A stretch of 64,000 nucleotides of DNA from Parasponia andersonii. Lineage: Eukaryota > Streptophyta > Magnoliopsida > Rosales > Cannabaceae. Location: NCBI GenBank assembly GCA_002914805.1, contig JXTB01000078.1, positions 463,534 to 527,533 on the forward strand, read 5' to 3'. The notes under the pieces were generated by a model. The model saw only the letters and a list, made by a program, of their open reading frames with translations, did not search any database and had not been told where the DNA came from. Below, piece after piece: positions 44,560-55,624 of the stretch (its first letter is position 1; each line of letters starts with the position of its first letter). Made by a program: the position numbers and the translations under genes.

Positions 44560-45614
44560 TGAGGCCCGCGCGCTGTTGCAGTTCCAGGCCGTGTTGGATC
44601 CGGTGGTTCTCGTGTTCCATATACTTGGTCCTTTGTCTATTTAAACATCGCCACATCAGCAGTTGAAGTCAACATTTCATTCCAACCAATCAAATGCCAT
44701 TTTTGTGTTGTGCTCATGGTATTCCGTAGCACCCGATTATTTCCCTCAGCTTAGAAAACGTGAAGGAAGAGGAAGAGAGAGAAAGAGAAGAAGCGGGAAT
44801 TATGGGATATTGACACATCACATGACCAATCTGAAGCCATCTTTAGAGACGTGGGAACTTGCATAACACTCCAATTTCAGCTATAAATAGCCAGAACATG
44901 AGGAAAAAAAAGCACAGCATTTTTAGAGAGAAAATTCCACTTTTTTAGAGAAAGTGTGTGAGATGAATGCAAAGTTAGGCTAGTATTTAGAGAAGCTAAA
45001 GAGATGATATTAGTTATATAGTTTTTTTGTTTTCCAGCTTTGATTCCTGAGAGTGCTTCAATACTTATAAATTTGGTATGTTAAATTCTTTAATATTTTT
45101 AGATTCAATATATTATTTTCTAATTTCTCATATTAATTCAGTTATGTTTTTTTTATGTCGTGATTTAAACTAGATTATAATTATATTTATTTTATTAGTT
45201 GGTTTTTTTACTGTAGTATTATCTCTGTGATATATTATCGATCTTAGATAACTAATAAGATAGATTATTTTTTGTATTAATTGGAAGAATTTCTCATATT
45301 GAATACTGTAGATCAATATTTGTTCTTAAGTGCTATATATTCCGGCTATGTGTTTGGGATGTGAAACATATAATTGAATACTAAATAGGAATCAAAGTTG
45401 GTAACAGTTAGACAAATAATTAAGTGAATCTTGAAGCCTTATTTTTCTCATATTGGTATTTTCACTTATTATTTCTGTAATTATTATTTCAATTTCTTGC
45501 TCAGTTTATTTTTATTTTTATTTCTCGTTACCTTTTTATTGTTGATTTACTTCTTTGTAGGATCGGTAACTTCATCTATAATGCGATAGCTGCTAGTATA
45601 TTTTAAGCGTAGAT
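44560..45614 (+). mobile_element. LTR of family C, plus orientation
   Basis: It begins at the break in the Athila gag (TGAGGCCCGCG) and runs to about 45614 (aagcgtaga). It carries a TATA box (ctataaatag, about 44881) and a GA-rich leader. The same LTR appears inverted at 49463-50574. No PBS follows its 3' side, so it is either a solo LTR or the 3' LTR of a lost element. The gag frame does not resume after it, so the right flank has been deleted or rearranged. Confidence 0.7.
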
Positions 45615-46779
45615 AATCATTCATCAAAAATTTTAAGGTTGGTATTTTTTTATTTCTTTTCTTATATGATTAAGTTGTAATATTATCTCATGGTTTTCAT
45701 TGTCTTTTCTGTTATATTCTCGATTGCTAATTTTTTTGAATAAAATATAGCTATTTTTTTTTTCAATCGGAACAATTAGGCATTTACTGTATGAAAAAAT
45801 CATAGCAATATATGTTTTAACTTTCACATATATATGAGAATAAAAAATTAGTTACACATATTTTTAGAGAATGAGCAATACTTACTCGCTGCACTTTATG
45901 TGAAAGTTTATTTGACCAAGTGAATATATCGAGAGAAAGAATTATTCGGTAGTCATAGAAATCATTCTTAGACCATATACTAAGCTTTTTAATTTCTATC
46001 TAGTAAACAAATGCACAAACAAAGTATAGTATCAGACCCGTAGCACCATAGCAATCAAATGCTTCGTGTAAGAAGGTACAATTTTTGAGGGTGCAAAAGC
46101 ATGTTAGAGATAGCTTATAAAATTTTTCTTGTGTTCAGTAGTTAGCCTGGACATATGTGAAGTTAATTAGTGAATTGGTTGCAAGGCTATGTCATTCATG
46201 ATTGAGAATGAAAAAGAGCTAGTAGCCATATGTTGTTTTGATATATTTTAAACCATCATAGATTTTTCTATCGACAATATATGGATGTTGGTTTAGTGTT
46301 TACATATGTTAATTTGATTAGTTTAAACTCGAATGATAATTTTTTATAAATATCTTTTTCTTTTAGTCTTTAGAACACTATGTTAAAAATTTTGAATCCA
46401 TATATAAAATATTTTATTGTAAATTAGAATGATAACTAATGGAATACAAGAAAAAGCAAAAGTAGTATAGGATCCACAATCACATGAGATTTGGTTTGAT
46501 TTAGCCGTAGAGTAAGTGAGCATAACTAATAGAAATAGAGCGCATTAGAGCAAACTAGGTTAGAAAATTTTCATTGAAAAATTTAATGCAGTAACAAGTG
46601 GAAACTATGGAAACTATGAATATAAGCAAATGAGGAATCACTGAGACAATGTTAAAAAAGAATGGCAACTATGGGATTCATTACTCAGAGGAGAGACTGG
46701 ACTAGGTTGGGACAGAGGCAAACTATAAAGGCTTCGAATGAATGGTGGGAGACAAAGCTAAAAGTAGGTATTTGTATAT
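45615..46779. other. AT-rich spacer, nothing recognised
   Basis: Noncoding DNA between the plus-strand family C LTR and the MITE. No domain or repeat was recognised. Confidence 0.45.
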
Positions 46780-46788
46780 TTACTTAAT

Positions 46789-47024
46789 GAGCACCAATCC
46801 AATAAGTATTTTTCTTCCCTATAAATAGGTATCATTTTGGCCAATAAAAATTTATCATGTACATCTTTTTATATTAGAAAGTAAGAGAGAAAAAGCATTA
46901 ATAATGTATATCTTGAGAAAAAGCATTAATAATGTATATCTTTTTATGCACATCATTATAGCCGTTGGATCACCATTAAATGATGATCCAATAGCTAAAA
47001 AAAATACCTACTGGATTGGCAACC
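46789..47024. mobile_element. 236-bp MITE with 9-bp target duplications (Mutator-like)
   Basis: Perfect 9-bp direct repeats TTACTTAAT flank it at 46780-46788 and 47025-47033. The inner ends are imperfect terminal inverted repeats of about 25 bp: the left runs GAGCACCAATCCAATAAG into a T-run, and the right, reverse-complemented, reads GGTTGCCAATCCAGTAGG. Inside are a perfect 28-bp tandem duplication (46887-46942) and a 27-bp near-palindrome centred at about 46978 (46965-46991). A 9-bp duplication fits the Mutator superfamily. There is no coding capacity. Confidence 0.8.
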
Positions 47025-47092
47025 TTACTTAATAATTATTATTTTAGAATAATTTTATATTGTTTATTTTTCTAACTTTAAAAAATTATAGC

Positions 47093-47487
47093 AATATCCA
47101 GATACTGCTAAATTTCGAGTCAAAGGGCTAGAACATTTATTTAAGCTGGATGAGTTGTTTCGAGACGTTACTACTACAGGAGCTAGAGCTTGGGCACCAA
47201 TCTCTAGTTCAATGTCTCCTTTATATACCCAACTATCTCAATCTGATGGTAACCTTGATGCTAAGATGAGTGCAAACTCCGAAGAAAGTGATCATGAGAA
47301 AGATAGATGTAGTGTTCAAAAGAAAAAAAAAAAACTACTTAACCCAAATAGGAAGCGATTTAAGAAGGATAAAAGGAATAATTCTATAACATCAAAGCCT
47401 ACCAATCAACTCAAAGAGGTTTGCAAGGAGATAAAAAATAGCAACTCATATATACGTACTGACCCACCTGATTGTAGCGTTCAATAA
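47093..47487 (+). pseudogene. Exon of a Myb/SANT-like (Myb_DNA-bind_3) protein, fragment
   Basis: An acceptor-like ttatag precedes an open stretch starting QYPDTAKFRVKGLEHLFKLD and continuing LFRDVTTTGARAWAP. This is the end of the Myb/SANT-like domain of plant proteins related to the PIF/Harbinger accessory Myb protein (L10-interacting Myb type). A Ser/Lys-rich linker with a basic KKKKKLLNPNRKRFKKDK patch follows, ending at 47487. The earlier exon with the start of the domain is not in evidence. It is probably a captured or orphaned exon. Confidence 0.6.
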
Positions 47488-47894
47488 GTTAGTTGCACTA
47501 CCAAGTTGTGAACCAATGAGCCCTTTTTTTAAAGTGGATAGTAGTTTATTAACAAAGAAAGCAAATAGAAGATTTTTATAACTCTGAAGAAACCTGAATA
47601 TCAAATTGATTGGCTAAAAGAGCAAGAGTTCAACTTATAAATCGATTAGCTGGAAGAACATGATTTTCTAATCATTGGATATTGTTAGTTGTTTTGATTT
47701 TTATCATGCTGTAAGTTTTTTTAATCATTCTAGATATTGTTGGGTTTTCTTTTTCTATTTTTTTTTTGTGCCTCCACAAATGCCTAAAGTGTTTCCTCTA
47801 AAAGATTCCTATTGGGTTATGTATTATATTGAAGTGCAGAACAATTCCTAGATAGTGGTACCTTAGTGTTCCAAATATTGGTGGATGATGCAGG
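47488..47894. other. Spacer, nothing recognised
   Basis: Noncoding sequence between the Myb-like exon and the minus-strand gag fragment. It may include the broken 3' end of that gag. Confidence 0.4.
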
Positions 47895-48985
47895 CTAATA
47901 TTGGTTAAATCTCCAGCTAGGATTGTACGTCTCAGAATATGGTGAGAAAAGCTTTCTAAATATTCCTAAGGTATTGCATTGCTCTTCATAAACCCCTTTC
48001 ATCTCACTGTAATTTGGGTAATCTTGAGCTAAGTATTCCACTCCTCCATAGACAAAACACGTAGCCTGACATTTTGCCCTAGCAACCATATGTGTGACTC
48101 TACTATTTCTAGTTTTCAAAGCCTCTAATTCCCTAGTCACAGCTTCTAGTTGGGCTTTAAGGCTATCTTCGTTTCTAAGATGGTAGATTCTGGTTGGTCA
48201 TGACCTAGTAGTGCTATCAGTAGTACTAGATCCAGTCCACATGTGAGCTTTTTCAGCTAACTCATTCAGATAGTTTATGGCTTCATCTAGGTCTTTCTGT
48301 AGGAATTTTCCATTATCTCTATGAATTGGTGCTCCCTAATAGTTAATCCCTCATAAAAATAACTTAATAGTCGCCAATTTTTATACCCATGATGTGGGCA
48401 TATGTTTAGTAACTCTTTGAATCTCTCTTATACTTGGTATAATGTTTCGCTATCTTTTTAGGAAAAGGTTAATATCTGTCACTTAAGGCTATTGGTCTTA
48501 TGGTGCGAGAAGTATTTGTTAAAGAAAGCTCAGGTCATTTCCGCCCATATACCTATGGATCTCGGTCTCAAAGAGTATAGCCAACTCTTTGCTTTATCTT
48601 TCAAGAAAAATAGGAAAAATTTTAACCTAACAGCATCTACTAAATTAGGTTTGCTGTGAAATGTAGCCACTACCTCTTCAAATTCCCTAATATACAAATA
48701 TGAATTTTCACTATTTAGGCCATGGAAGATAAGTAAAAGTTGGATCATGCCAGGTTTAAAATCCATTTGCGGTGTATTTTGAGGAAAAATGATGCATGAA
48801 GGTGTGGTTGTGCAGGTTGGGTATAGGTAATCATTTAAAATCCTAGCGGCATTATTCTCGAGTTGATTCATGGTGGCTAGTAAATGTGTCTCTGAAGAAT
48901 TTGTGCCTGACCAAGAGTTCGAGGAATCTTCTTCAAAATCGAATCGTCTACTAAGTCTTCTTGTTTCGTCTCTATGCCAAGACAT
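47895..48985 (-). pseudogene. Athila-like gag pseudogene (family C element)
   Basis: On the minus strand a start at 48985 (MSWHRDETRRLSRRFDFEED) leads to the gag core. This includes FHGLNSENSYLYIREFEEVV, LKFFLFFLKDKAKSWLYSL and, after a frame change near 48530, a region like WERFKELLNICPHHGY. The far end (48140-47895) holds a zinc-knuckle relic, ATCFVYGGVEYLAQDYP, with substituted Cys/His positions. Stops and shifts break it. PBS and LTR lie upstream at 49440-50574. Confidence 0.8.
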
Positions 48986-49439
48986 GTACTCAAGTTTTTT
49001 TTAATGAAAAAAAGAAAGTTATGAAGTAAACGCAAAAAGTATACACCAAGAATATTCCCAGATCAATTGGAAAGGGTGCAAAAGGTCCTACTTAAAACCT
49101 AACTTTTCTAGACAAAACTCTCCGAGGTTCTCAAGTGAGTTGGAGGGGTCACAGTTATAGTCCTTATTATTCTATAATCAATCTTTCTTAGGCAATTCCT
49201 TTGTGATAGAACAATCTTAGTTTTTACCAGTTACACAAATAACACAAATTTTTTTTTAATTTTTGAAGGGGAAAAAAAAGAAAAATAATGAAAGGAAAAA
49301 AATAACTAGTTAAAAATCTAAAGTCTAGAAAATTAATAAACCTAATTAATAAAGACACAATCTAAACTATAAAAAAAAAAAACAAAATCTAAAAGAAAAA
49401 GAATGAAAAAATTTGTGTACCTTTTACATTAATTTGGGT

Positions 49440-49458
49440 TCCTCGGCAATAGCGCCAA
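49440..49458 (-). other. Primer-binding site of the family C element
   Basis: The minus strand reads TTGGCGCTATTGCCGAGGA, a variant of the TGGCGCCGTTGCCGGGGA string used at this position by Athila-type elements. It lies a few bases inside the LTR end at 49463. Confidence 0.7.
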
Positions 49459-49462
49459 ATTT

Positions 49463-50574
49463 TGTCTACGCTCAAAATATATTAGCAGCTATCGCAATAT
49501 AAATTAAGGTATTGATCTCATAGAGAAGTAAATCAATAATAAAAATGAAAAGTGAAAATAAAAAAAAAAAACTGAGCAAGAAATTGAAATAACAATTATA
49601 GAAATAATAAGTGAAAATACTAATATGAGAAAAAATAAGGCTTCAAGATTAACTTAATTATTTATCTAACTGTTGCCAACTTTGATTCCTATTTATTACT
49701 TAGTTATATGTAATATAGCACTTAAGAACAGATATTAATCTACAGTATTCAATATGAGAAATTCTTCCAATTTACAACAAAAATAATCCATCTTATTAGT
49801 TATCTAAGAATGACAATATATCACAGAGACAATACTGCAGTAAAAGATCAACTAACAAAATAATTATAATTATAATCTAGTTTAAATTACTACATAAAGA
49901 AAGTATAACTCAATTTATATGAGAAACTAGAAAATAATATATTAAATCTAAAAATATTGAAGAATTTAACAAACCAAATTTATAAGCGTTGAAATACTCT
50001 CAGGAATCAAAGCTGGGAAATAGAAAAACTATACAATTAAGATCATCTCTCTAGCCTCTCTAAAAACTAGCTTAACTTCACACTCATCTCACACACTTTC
50101 TTTAGAAAAAGTATAATTTTCTCTATCAAAATTGGTGTGTTTTTTTCTCATGTTCTAGCTATTTATAGCTGAAATTGGAATGTTGTGTAAGTTATCACAT
50201 CTCTAATTGGTGGTTTCTGATTGATCATGTGACATGTCAATCTCCCACAATTCTCTCTTTTTCTCTTTCTCTCTCTTCCCATTCCTTCACTTTTTCTTAA
50301 TAGAGGGAAATAATCGAGTGCGGCGGAATACCATGAGCACAACATGAAAATGGTGTTTGATTGGTTGGAACAAAACGTTGACTTTGGCTGCTGATGTGGT
50401 GATATTTAAATGGACAAAGGACCGAGGGTACGGGATACGAGAACCACTAGATCCAGCATAGCCTGGAACTGCAGCAGGGCGCAGGGCCTGCATGTCGTCC
50501 ACACGTACATCCGATTGTCTTAACCTCGACTGGATGGCTAGAAACGCGCATGGATCTCCATGTCTCACTCACAC
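49463..50574 (-). mobile_element. 5' LTR of the family C element, minus orientation
   Basis: On the minus strand the LTR ends GAGCGTAGACA at 49463. It contains a TATA box (ctataaatag, about 50160) and runs back to at least 50492 (TGCAGGCCC), where similarity to the plus copy at 44560 stops. The start may instead be TGTGAGTGAGACATGG at about 50573. The outer boundary is therefore uncertain by about 80 bp. Confidence 0.7.
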
Positions 50575-51089
50575 GACTGGAGCTCCTTTTTCTGATTTTT
50601 TTTCATTTTTTATCTACATAAAATCAAAACCAAAATCAAATACCTAAAATCAAATTATCCTAAACTAAACTAAATTAAATTAAATACCTAAAATCTAATA
50701 AAATTAAATAAAATTATATCTAAGTACTAAAAATTAAATTAATTGTAAATAACCTAAATTAAACTAAAATTACACAAAAACACACAAAATATATCAGAAA
50801 AAGAACACAAATTACTTTATTTTCATAGAGTTATCTTCACTTAATATTTATTGTATTTCGTTCATTTTATAGCATATTGATGCAGCGTGTCGATTGATAC
50901 GAAAACGACTTTAGTTTTTTCCAAAGATATTTAGAAAGAATGTTGCCATTGCCGACATGATCTTCACCATATTTATAAATGGTCGGTGGAACGCTTTCAA
51001 TAAATGCTCGAACAAATCAAAATTTAAATGGGATGACAAGCTTACCAACTATGCCAAAGAAGATCCAAACAACTTTGCATCCTTGTGTG
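50575..51089. other. AT-rich spacer, possibly upstream part of the Ulp1 gene
   Basis: The first 250 bases are simple-sequence-like (repeats of 'aaatacctaaaatc'). From about 50890 the composition rises, and a helical stretch including NYAKEDPNNFASLC (about 51038-51085) may be the upstream part of the peptidase pseudogene that follows. Confidence 0.4.
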
Positions 51090-51603
51090 GAGGTTGATCT
51101 GGTGTACTGCCCCTTCAATGTCAGTTCAAACCATTAGGTCCTTATGGAGGTAGATCTTTCTGCACATGTGATTAGTATATATAACTCTGGTCAATCATTG
51201 CACAATGCTACATCAATAGAGGAAGCCATGACTCCGATGGTGAAGATGCTTCCACATTTCTGTTGGCTATCCTTGACATTGTTGATCGAACCGATCTTAA
51301 TTTGGCTAATCTGACCAAACCTCGGGATTTTGATTTGAGAAGGTTGCCTCCCAAGGATGTGCCACAAATAAGGAAGAGGTATACGAATACAGTCCTCCAA
51401 TTTGAAAAGCAAATTTTTAAGTTTTTGGTCTCACACTAACTATACTAATCTTCATTTGCAGTGGAGATTGCGACATTTTTATGGTCAAGCACTTGGAATA
51501 CATCTTAGCCGATATTCTACTAAAATCTGTTGTTGATGATTTTATTCAAATTTTTAGAGACAAACTAAGTGTTGACGTATTCTACCATAACCTAGAACCA
51601 TAG
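51090..51603 (+). pseudogene. Ulp1-type (C48) cysteine peptidase pseudogene
   Basis: The plus strand shows the conserved blocks of plant Ulp1-like peptidases: DLVYCPFNVSSNH, then a stop where the usual Trp follows the catalytic His, then VDLSAHVISIYNSGQ with the catalytic Asp. A stretch EEAMTPMVKMLPHFC follows. After an AT-rich gap ending in an acceptor-like atttgcag, the catalytic Cys block GDCDIFMVKHLEY appears, closing with a stop at 51601-51603. Such domains remove SUMO in host proteins, but in plants they also travel in MULE transposons. The internal stops make this copy dead. The TCGA-rich tract directly downstream supports a MULE origin. Confidence 0.65.
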
Positions 51604-51649
51604 ATATTGCATACGAACTATTTGTTAAAGTTAAAAATATATATGATTA

Positions 51650-52130
51650 ATTTTTTTGTTAAATAATAGGTTAGAATTTGATTGGAGATTAATTTTTGGT
51701 TTAGATAAATCGAAATTCGATTCAGCTCGATGTCATTTCGATTCTATCCGATTCAAATTCGACTTAATTTTGACATTATTTCGATGCAAGTATTCCAGTC
51801 TTCATTTAAGCATAAAGATGAATTCTCGATGCTATTCGATGGAATTTCGATGCATGTTCAGTTATGTTTAGACTGATTTTTGATGGTAGCCGACAATTAT
51901 AAAAAAATATCTCAATGATGCATTTTTTGATCAAATTTTCGATGCCTTTCAACGATGTTCAACCTATTTTGATCACTTTCGATTGTCAAATTTCGATGCC
52001 ATTGCTTTCGTTGGATTTAGAATGTGGTTTTTGGTTTGTTACTTGATGTACCTTGAATATTCGACGAGTCTTGATGAGACGTCGATGATATTCATTTCTT
52101 TTTCGATGGATATTCGATTTAAGCAAATTT
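51650..52130. repeat. TCGA-rich tract, possible MULE terminal region
   Basis: About 16 occurrences of TCGA, mostly as TTCGAT, fall within about 420 bp (51707-52125), in a region where CpG is otherwise scarce. It lies directly after the Ulp1-like pseudogene. A related tract with TCGAAA on the same strand flanks the MULE transposase at 62690-62900. Subterminal motif clusters in transposons often serve as transposase-binding sites; that role is inferred here. Confidence 0.5.
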
Positions 52131-52422
52131 TTCATAAATTTATATCATTTTAATAAAGTACATATTATGAACAAAATTATTCCAAGTAAAATAATAAAAT
52201 GTGATAATTTGATTACAATGTAAAAGATAAAATCATAAAACGTAAATGATAGCAATATAATTACAAGTACTCAAGATATCTCATTCCTTGTTGTTGTCTG
52301 CATTGCTTATGTTGAAGATATAGGTATCATATACCTACAAGTTGCTTGATTGTCGCCCTTTCCTCCACAATAACTGCAATGGCACTAGATTTTAGTCTTC
52401 TCCCCTTACGACTTTCTATGTT
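52131..52422. other. Spacer between the TCGA-rich tract and integrase
   Basis: AT-rich, nothing recognised. The gypsy sequence becomes recognisable only from about 52450, so the left part of that element (LTR to RNase H) is missing. Confidence 0.4.
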
Positions 52423-52439
52423 TTGTATTCGATCATCGG

Positions 52440-53595
52440 TTTAGAGTTAATAGTAGGAAAATTGTCAACTTTAACTCTCAAACCAAATATTCTTGAGAAC
52501 TTGAAGGAAGCTCAGGTGCTCGATCCAGTCTTAGTACGAATTAGAGAAGATATTACGGAGGGTAGACAATCAGAATTCAACATCTCTTCTGATGGAATCC
52601 TCAAGTTAAATGGTAGATTATGCATACCAAACGATATAGAAATGAGGAATCAAATCCATTCTGAAGCACATGAAACCCCTTATTCTATCCACCTTTGTAC
52701 AACAAAGATATATAACGATCTCAGAAAGTACTTTTGGTATAATGGAATGAAAAATAATGTGGCAAAGTACGTGTAGAGATGTTTGACTTGTCAGAAAGTC
52801 AAGACCGGACACAAGAGACTTGTTGGAGAGGTACAAACAATTGAAATTCCTGAGTGGAAATGGGAGAAAATTGACATGGATTTTGTAGTTGGGTTACCCA
52901 AAACGTGTGAAGAATACGATGCAATATGGGTGATTGTAGATCCATTGACTAAGTCAGCACATTTTTTACCAATGAAAATCACTTATTCATTAGAAAAGTT
53001 GGCTAAATTATATGTGACTGAGATAGTCAGACTACATGGAATACCATGATCGATCATTTCTGATCGCAACAGTCGATTTACTTCTACTTTTTGGAGGAAG
53101 GTTCAATAAGCTTTAGGAACAAAGCTACTTTTTAGCACGACTTTCAATCTGCCAATAGACGGGCAGTCAGAACGAATCATCCAAACTCTAGAGGATATGT
53201 TCAGGGCTTGTGTGATAGACTTTAAAGAAGCATGGAATAAGAACCTTTCATTGATAGAATTCTCTTATAATAAAAACTATCAGGCTTCTAACAAGGCAAC
53301 ACCTTATGAAGTACTTTATAAAAGGAGATGCATATCTCAAATCCATTAGTATGAACCTAGGGAGAAGCATTTAGAGACCATCGACTTCATAAGGGAGACC
53401 ACTGAAGTAGTACAGAAAATCAGGAAAAGGATAGAAATTACCCAAAGTCGATAGAAAAGCTATGCTGACAAGCGGAGAACACTATTAGAATTTCACGTGG
53501 GAGACATAGTTTTTCTTAAAGTTGCACCAATGAAAGGTGTAATGAGGTTCGGGAAGAAGAGAAAATTGAGTCTAAGATATATTGGACCATTTGAT
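52440..53595 (+). pseudogene. Chromovirus integrase pseudogene
   Basis: The zinc-binding end is visible (HSEAHETPYSIH, then CLTCQ after an in-frame stop). The catalytic core follows, with a MDFVVGLPK block (first Asp), IWVIVDPLTKSAHFLP, a SIISDRNSRFTS block (second Asp) and a DGQSERIIQTLEDM helix (Glu). The C-terminal part shows YADKRRTLLEFHVGDIVFLKV and LSLRYIGPF. Stops occur at about 52774, 53048, 53107, 53348 and 53452. The frame is cut at 53595 by a solo LTR and resumes at 55265 (after the duplicated target) with ILKRVGKVAYRLALS. Confidence 0.88.
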
Positions 53596-55264
53596 TGCTA
53601 GAAATTCCGAAAAATAAATTTCAAAAAATGATTTTACCGAAAACGATTTCCGTAATTTTGTAAACAAATCAAGAATGCAGCGGAATAGGTATTTTAAAAT
53701 TTTCTTGAAATTTTACAAAACAAAAATATAGGATCGTTGATCTAACATAAATCAATTCATAGATCTTGGTTTAGATAAAACCTGGAAGCGTTTCATAACT
53801 ATTGAGCCTTCCTGTCTGTTCTCTAGAGCCTGTTGAATGATCCGGTCTGTGGGCACCTTTTTGATTCCCAACGAGAGATGAGCGGATGATCCGGAAGACA
53901 CTCTTCCTTCTCCTTGATTGTACATCTACAACCATGGGTATCTCTCCCTCAGCAGCCATGAACGAACATGAGATTTCTCCTGTGGCAGCTCGGTTCTCTC
54001 TCTCTCTCTCTCTTTCTCTCTCTCACACAAAAAAGCACAGTAACTGTACTATGGGTGGCATGTGGCATACTTAGAGAGGCTTAGGAGAACTTTTCTCTTA
54101 AATATTTAAAGAGATGTAAACCCTAATGGGCTTATTGGGCTCAACTGACCATTCAATTAGTTATTGGGCTACGTGTGAGCTAAACAATGGACCTTATAGA
54201 TCTAAATAGTCTAAGCTTCAATGAGCCAACTACCCATAATCATAATTAACTCTTAATTATGATTGGGTCTTGTCCATTAATATTGGGGTACTTAACGATA
54301 GGCCCAATATTGCACTCTTAGACTAAATGTCATATATTTTTTGTGAAGCTAATTAACACTTTAATTAACTTGATCTATTTAACATATACTATACCTACAA
54401 ATATACCCCCGATGCAATGTCGTACTAGTGAGGTGAAATTATCGTATTACCCCTCTAGTACATATTTACCTTTGAGTTGCCATTTTTCATCTAATGGATA
54501 ATAATTGACTACGATGTTTGTAACTGCCTATACAAACACAGTTAAATTCACAAAGTGAATACCTGGCGCCTGGTTTTTAATTATCCAAGTCCTTGAAAAA
54601 ACTCAAAGTGACATTATATGCATGGTGTCCAAATTATGAAAGGTGTTCTTGTCAATCCACAAATCTTATCTTCCAAGATACCGGAGTTTGAACCATATAA
54701 TTGGAACTAGTCCTTTAGTAAGGCAAAAAGATAAAACTTATGAAAGCAAGTTGACAATCACTAGGATTAAGGTAATCTTACAATAGTGCTAGATTAGTGA
54801 AAGATAGAATATTGAGTTACGGTACTTAACCTCAAATTCTATTTTCACTTGGTCCAGTTCAATACACTTATAACTTTCTTATAACACACTAGTGTTTCTA
54901 TCCAAAGTCAGACACTTCGATGATTGGAGACTTCATCAATCCCGTTGAAATAGACAACACTACATTCTATGGCAAAATAAAGTATTCCATCTTTATTCGT
55001 AGAATATGAACTTTTAATTTAGACATAATGAAATAAAGAATTTAGTCTCCCATATGTGAACACTTCACACGAACAATTATTTATTACTCATTATTAGTCA
55101 TGGAAACTTTTAGACGTTTGCATAATAGAAAACATAAACATCACATGTATATAATTGGGACATAATATGAAATTTATTAATAACAAATAAATACCACTTA
55201 AATCCAATAAACATTATTTAAAATGCCAAACAAAGAAACTGCTTTCTAGGGCATACTCCCAACA
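53596..55264 (-). mobile_element. Solo LTR, copy 2, inserted in gypsy integrase
   Basis: This 1669-bp block is the reverse complement of the family at 1508-3139. The plus strand starts TGCTAGAAATTCC and ends CTCCCAACA. Flanks ttgat (53591-53595) and tcgag (55265-55269) are a diverged 5-bp target duplication, and the integrase frame continues across it. GA/CT repeats near 53995-54020 correspond to the leader region of copy 1. In both cases the LTR is opposite in orientation to the host element. Confidence 0.78.
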
Positions 55265-55595
55265 TCGAGATCCTCAAACGGGTGGGAAAAGTAGCATATA
55301 GGTTGGCTCTATCACCAGAATTGCCTAATGTACATAATGTCTTTCATGTATCTATGCTGAAAAAGTATATCACGGACCCTTCACACGTGTTAAATCATGA
55401 ACCCATCAAGATTCATGAAGACTTAACTTACGAAGAGAAATCAATCAAAATATTAGCATGTAAAGAGAAAAATTTGCGAAACAAGACAATACCTTTATAG
55501 TTAAGGTATTGTGGCGTAATCACAAAATCGAAGAGACCACATGGGAACGAGAAGAAAAGATGAAGAAAAAGTACCCACACCTATTCTAATTTTCG
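55265..55595 (+). pseudogene. Chromovirus integrase C-terminus and chromodomain
   Basis: The frame continues ILKRVGKVAYRLALSPELPN and VFHVSMLKKY. It then reads LTYEEKSIKILA with NLRNKTIPL, and after a small frameshift near 55497 a chromodomain core KVLWRNHKIEETTWEREEKM ending YPHLF. In chromoviruses the integrase-linked chromodomain guides insertion to heterochromatin. This copy is broken by the frameshift and the solo LTR. Confidence 0.85.
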
Positions 55596-55624
55596 AGGAC
55601 GAAAATTTCATAAGTAGTGGAGAT

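Noticed and set aside
50287-50568. 93-codon minus-strand ORF
   Set aside because: It lies inside the family C LTR upstream of its TATA box and has no domain.
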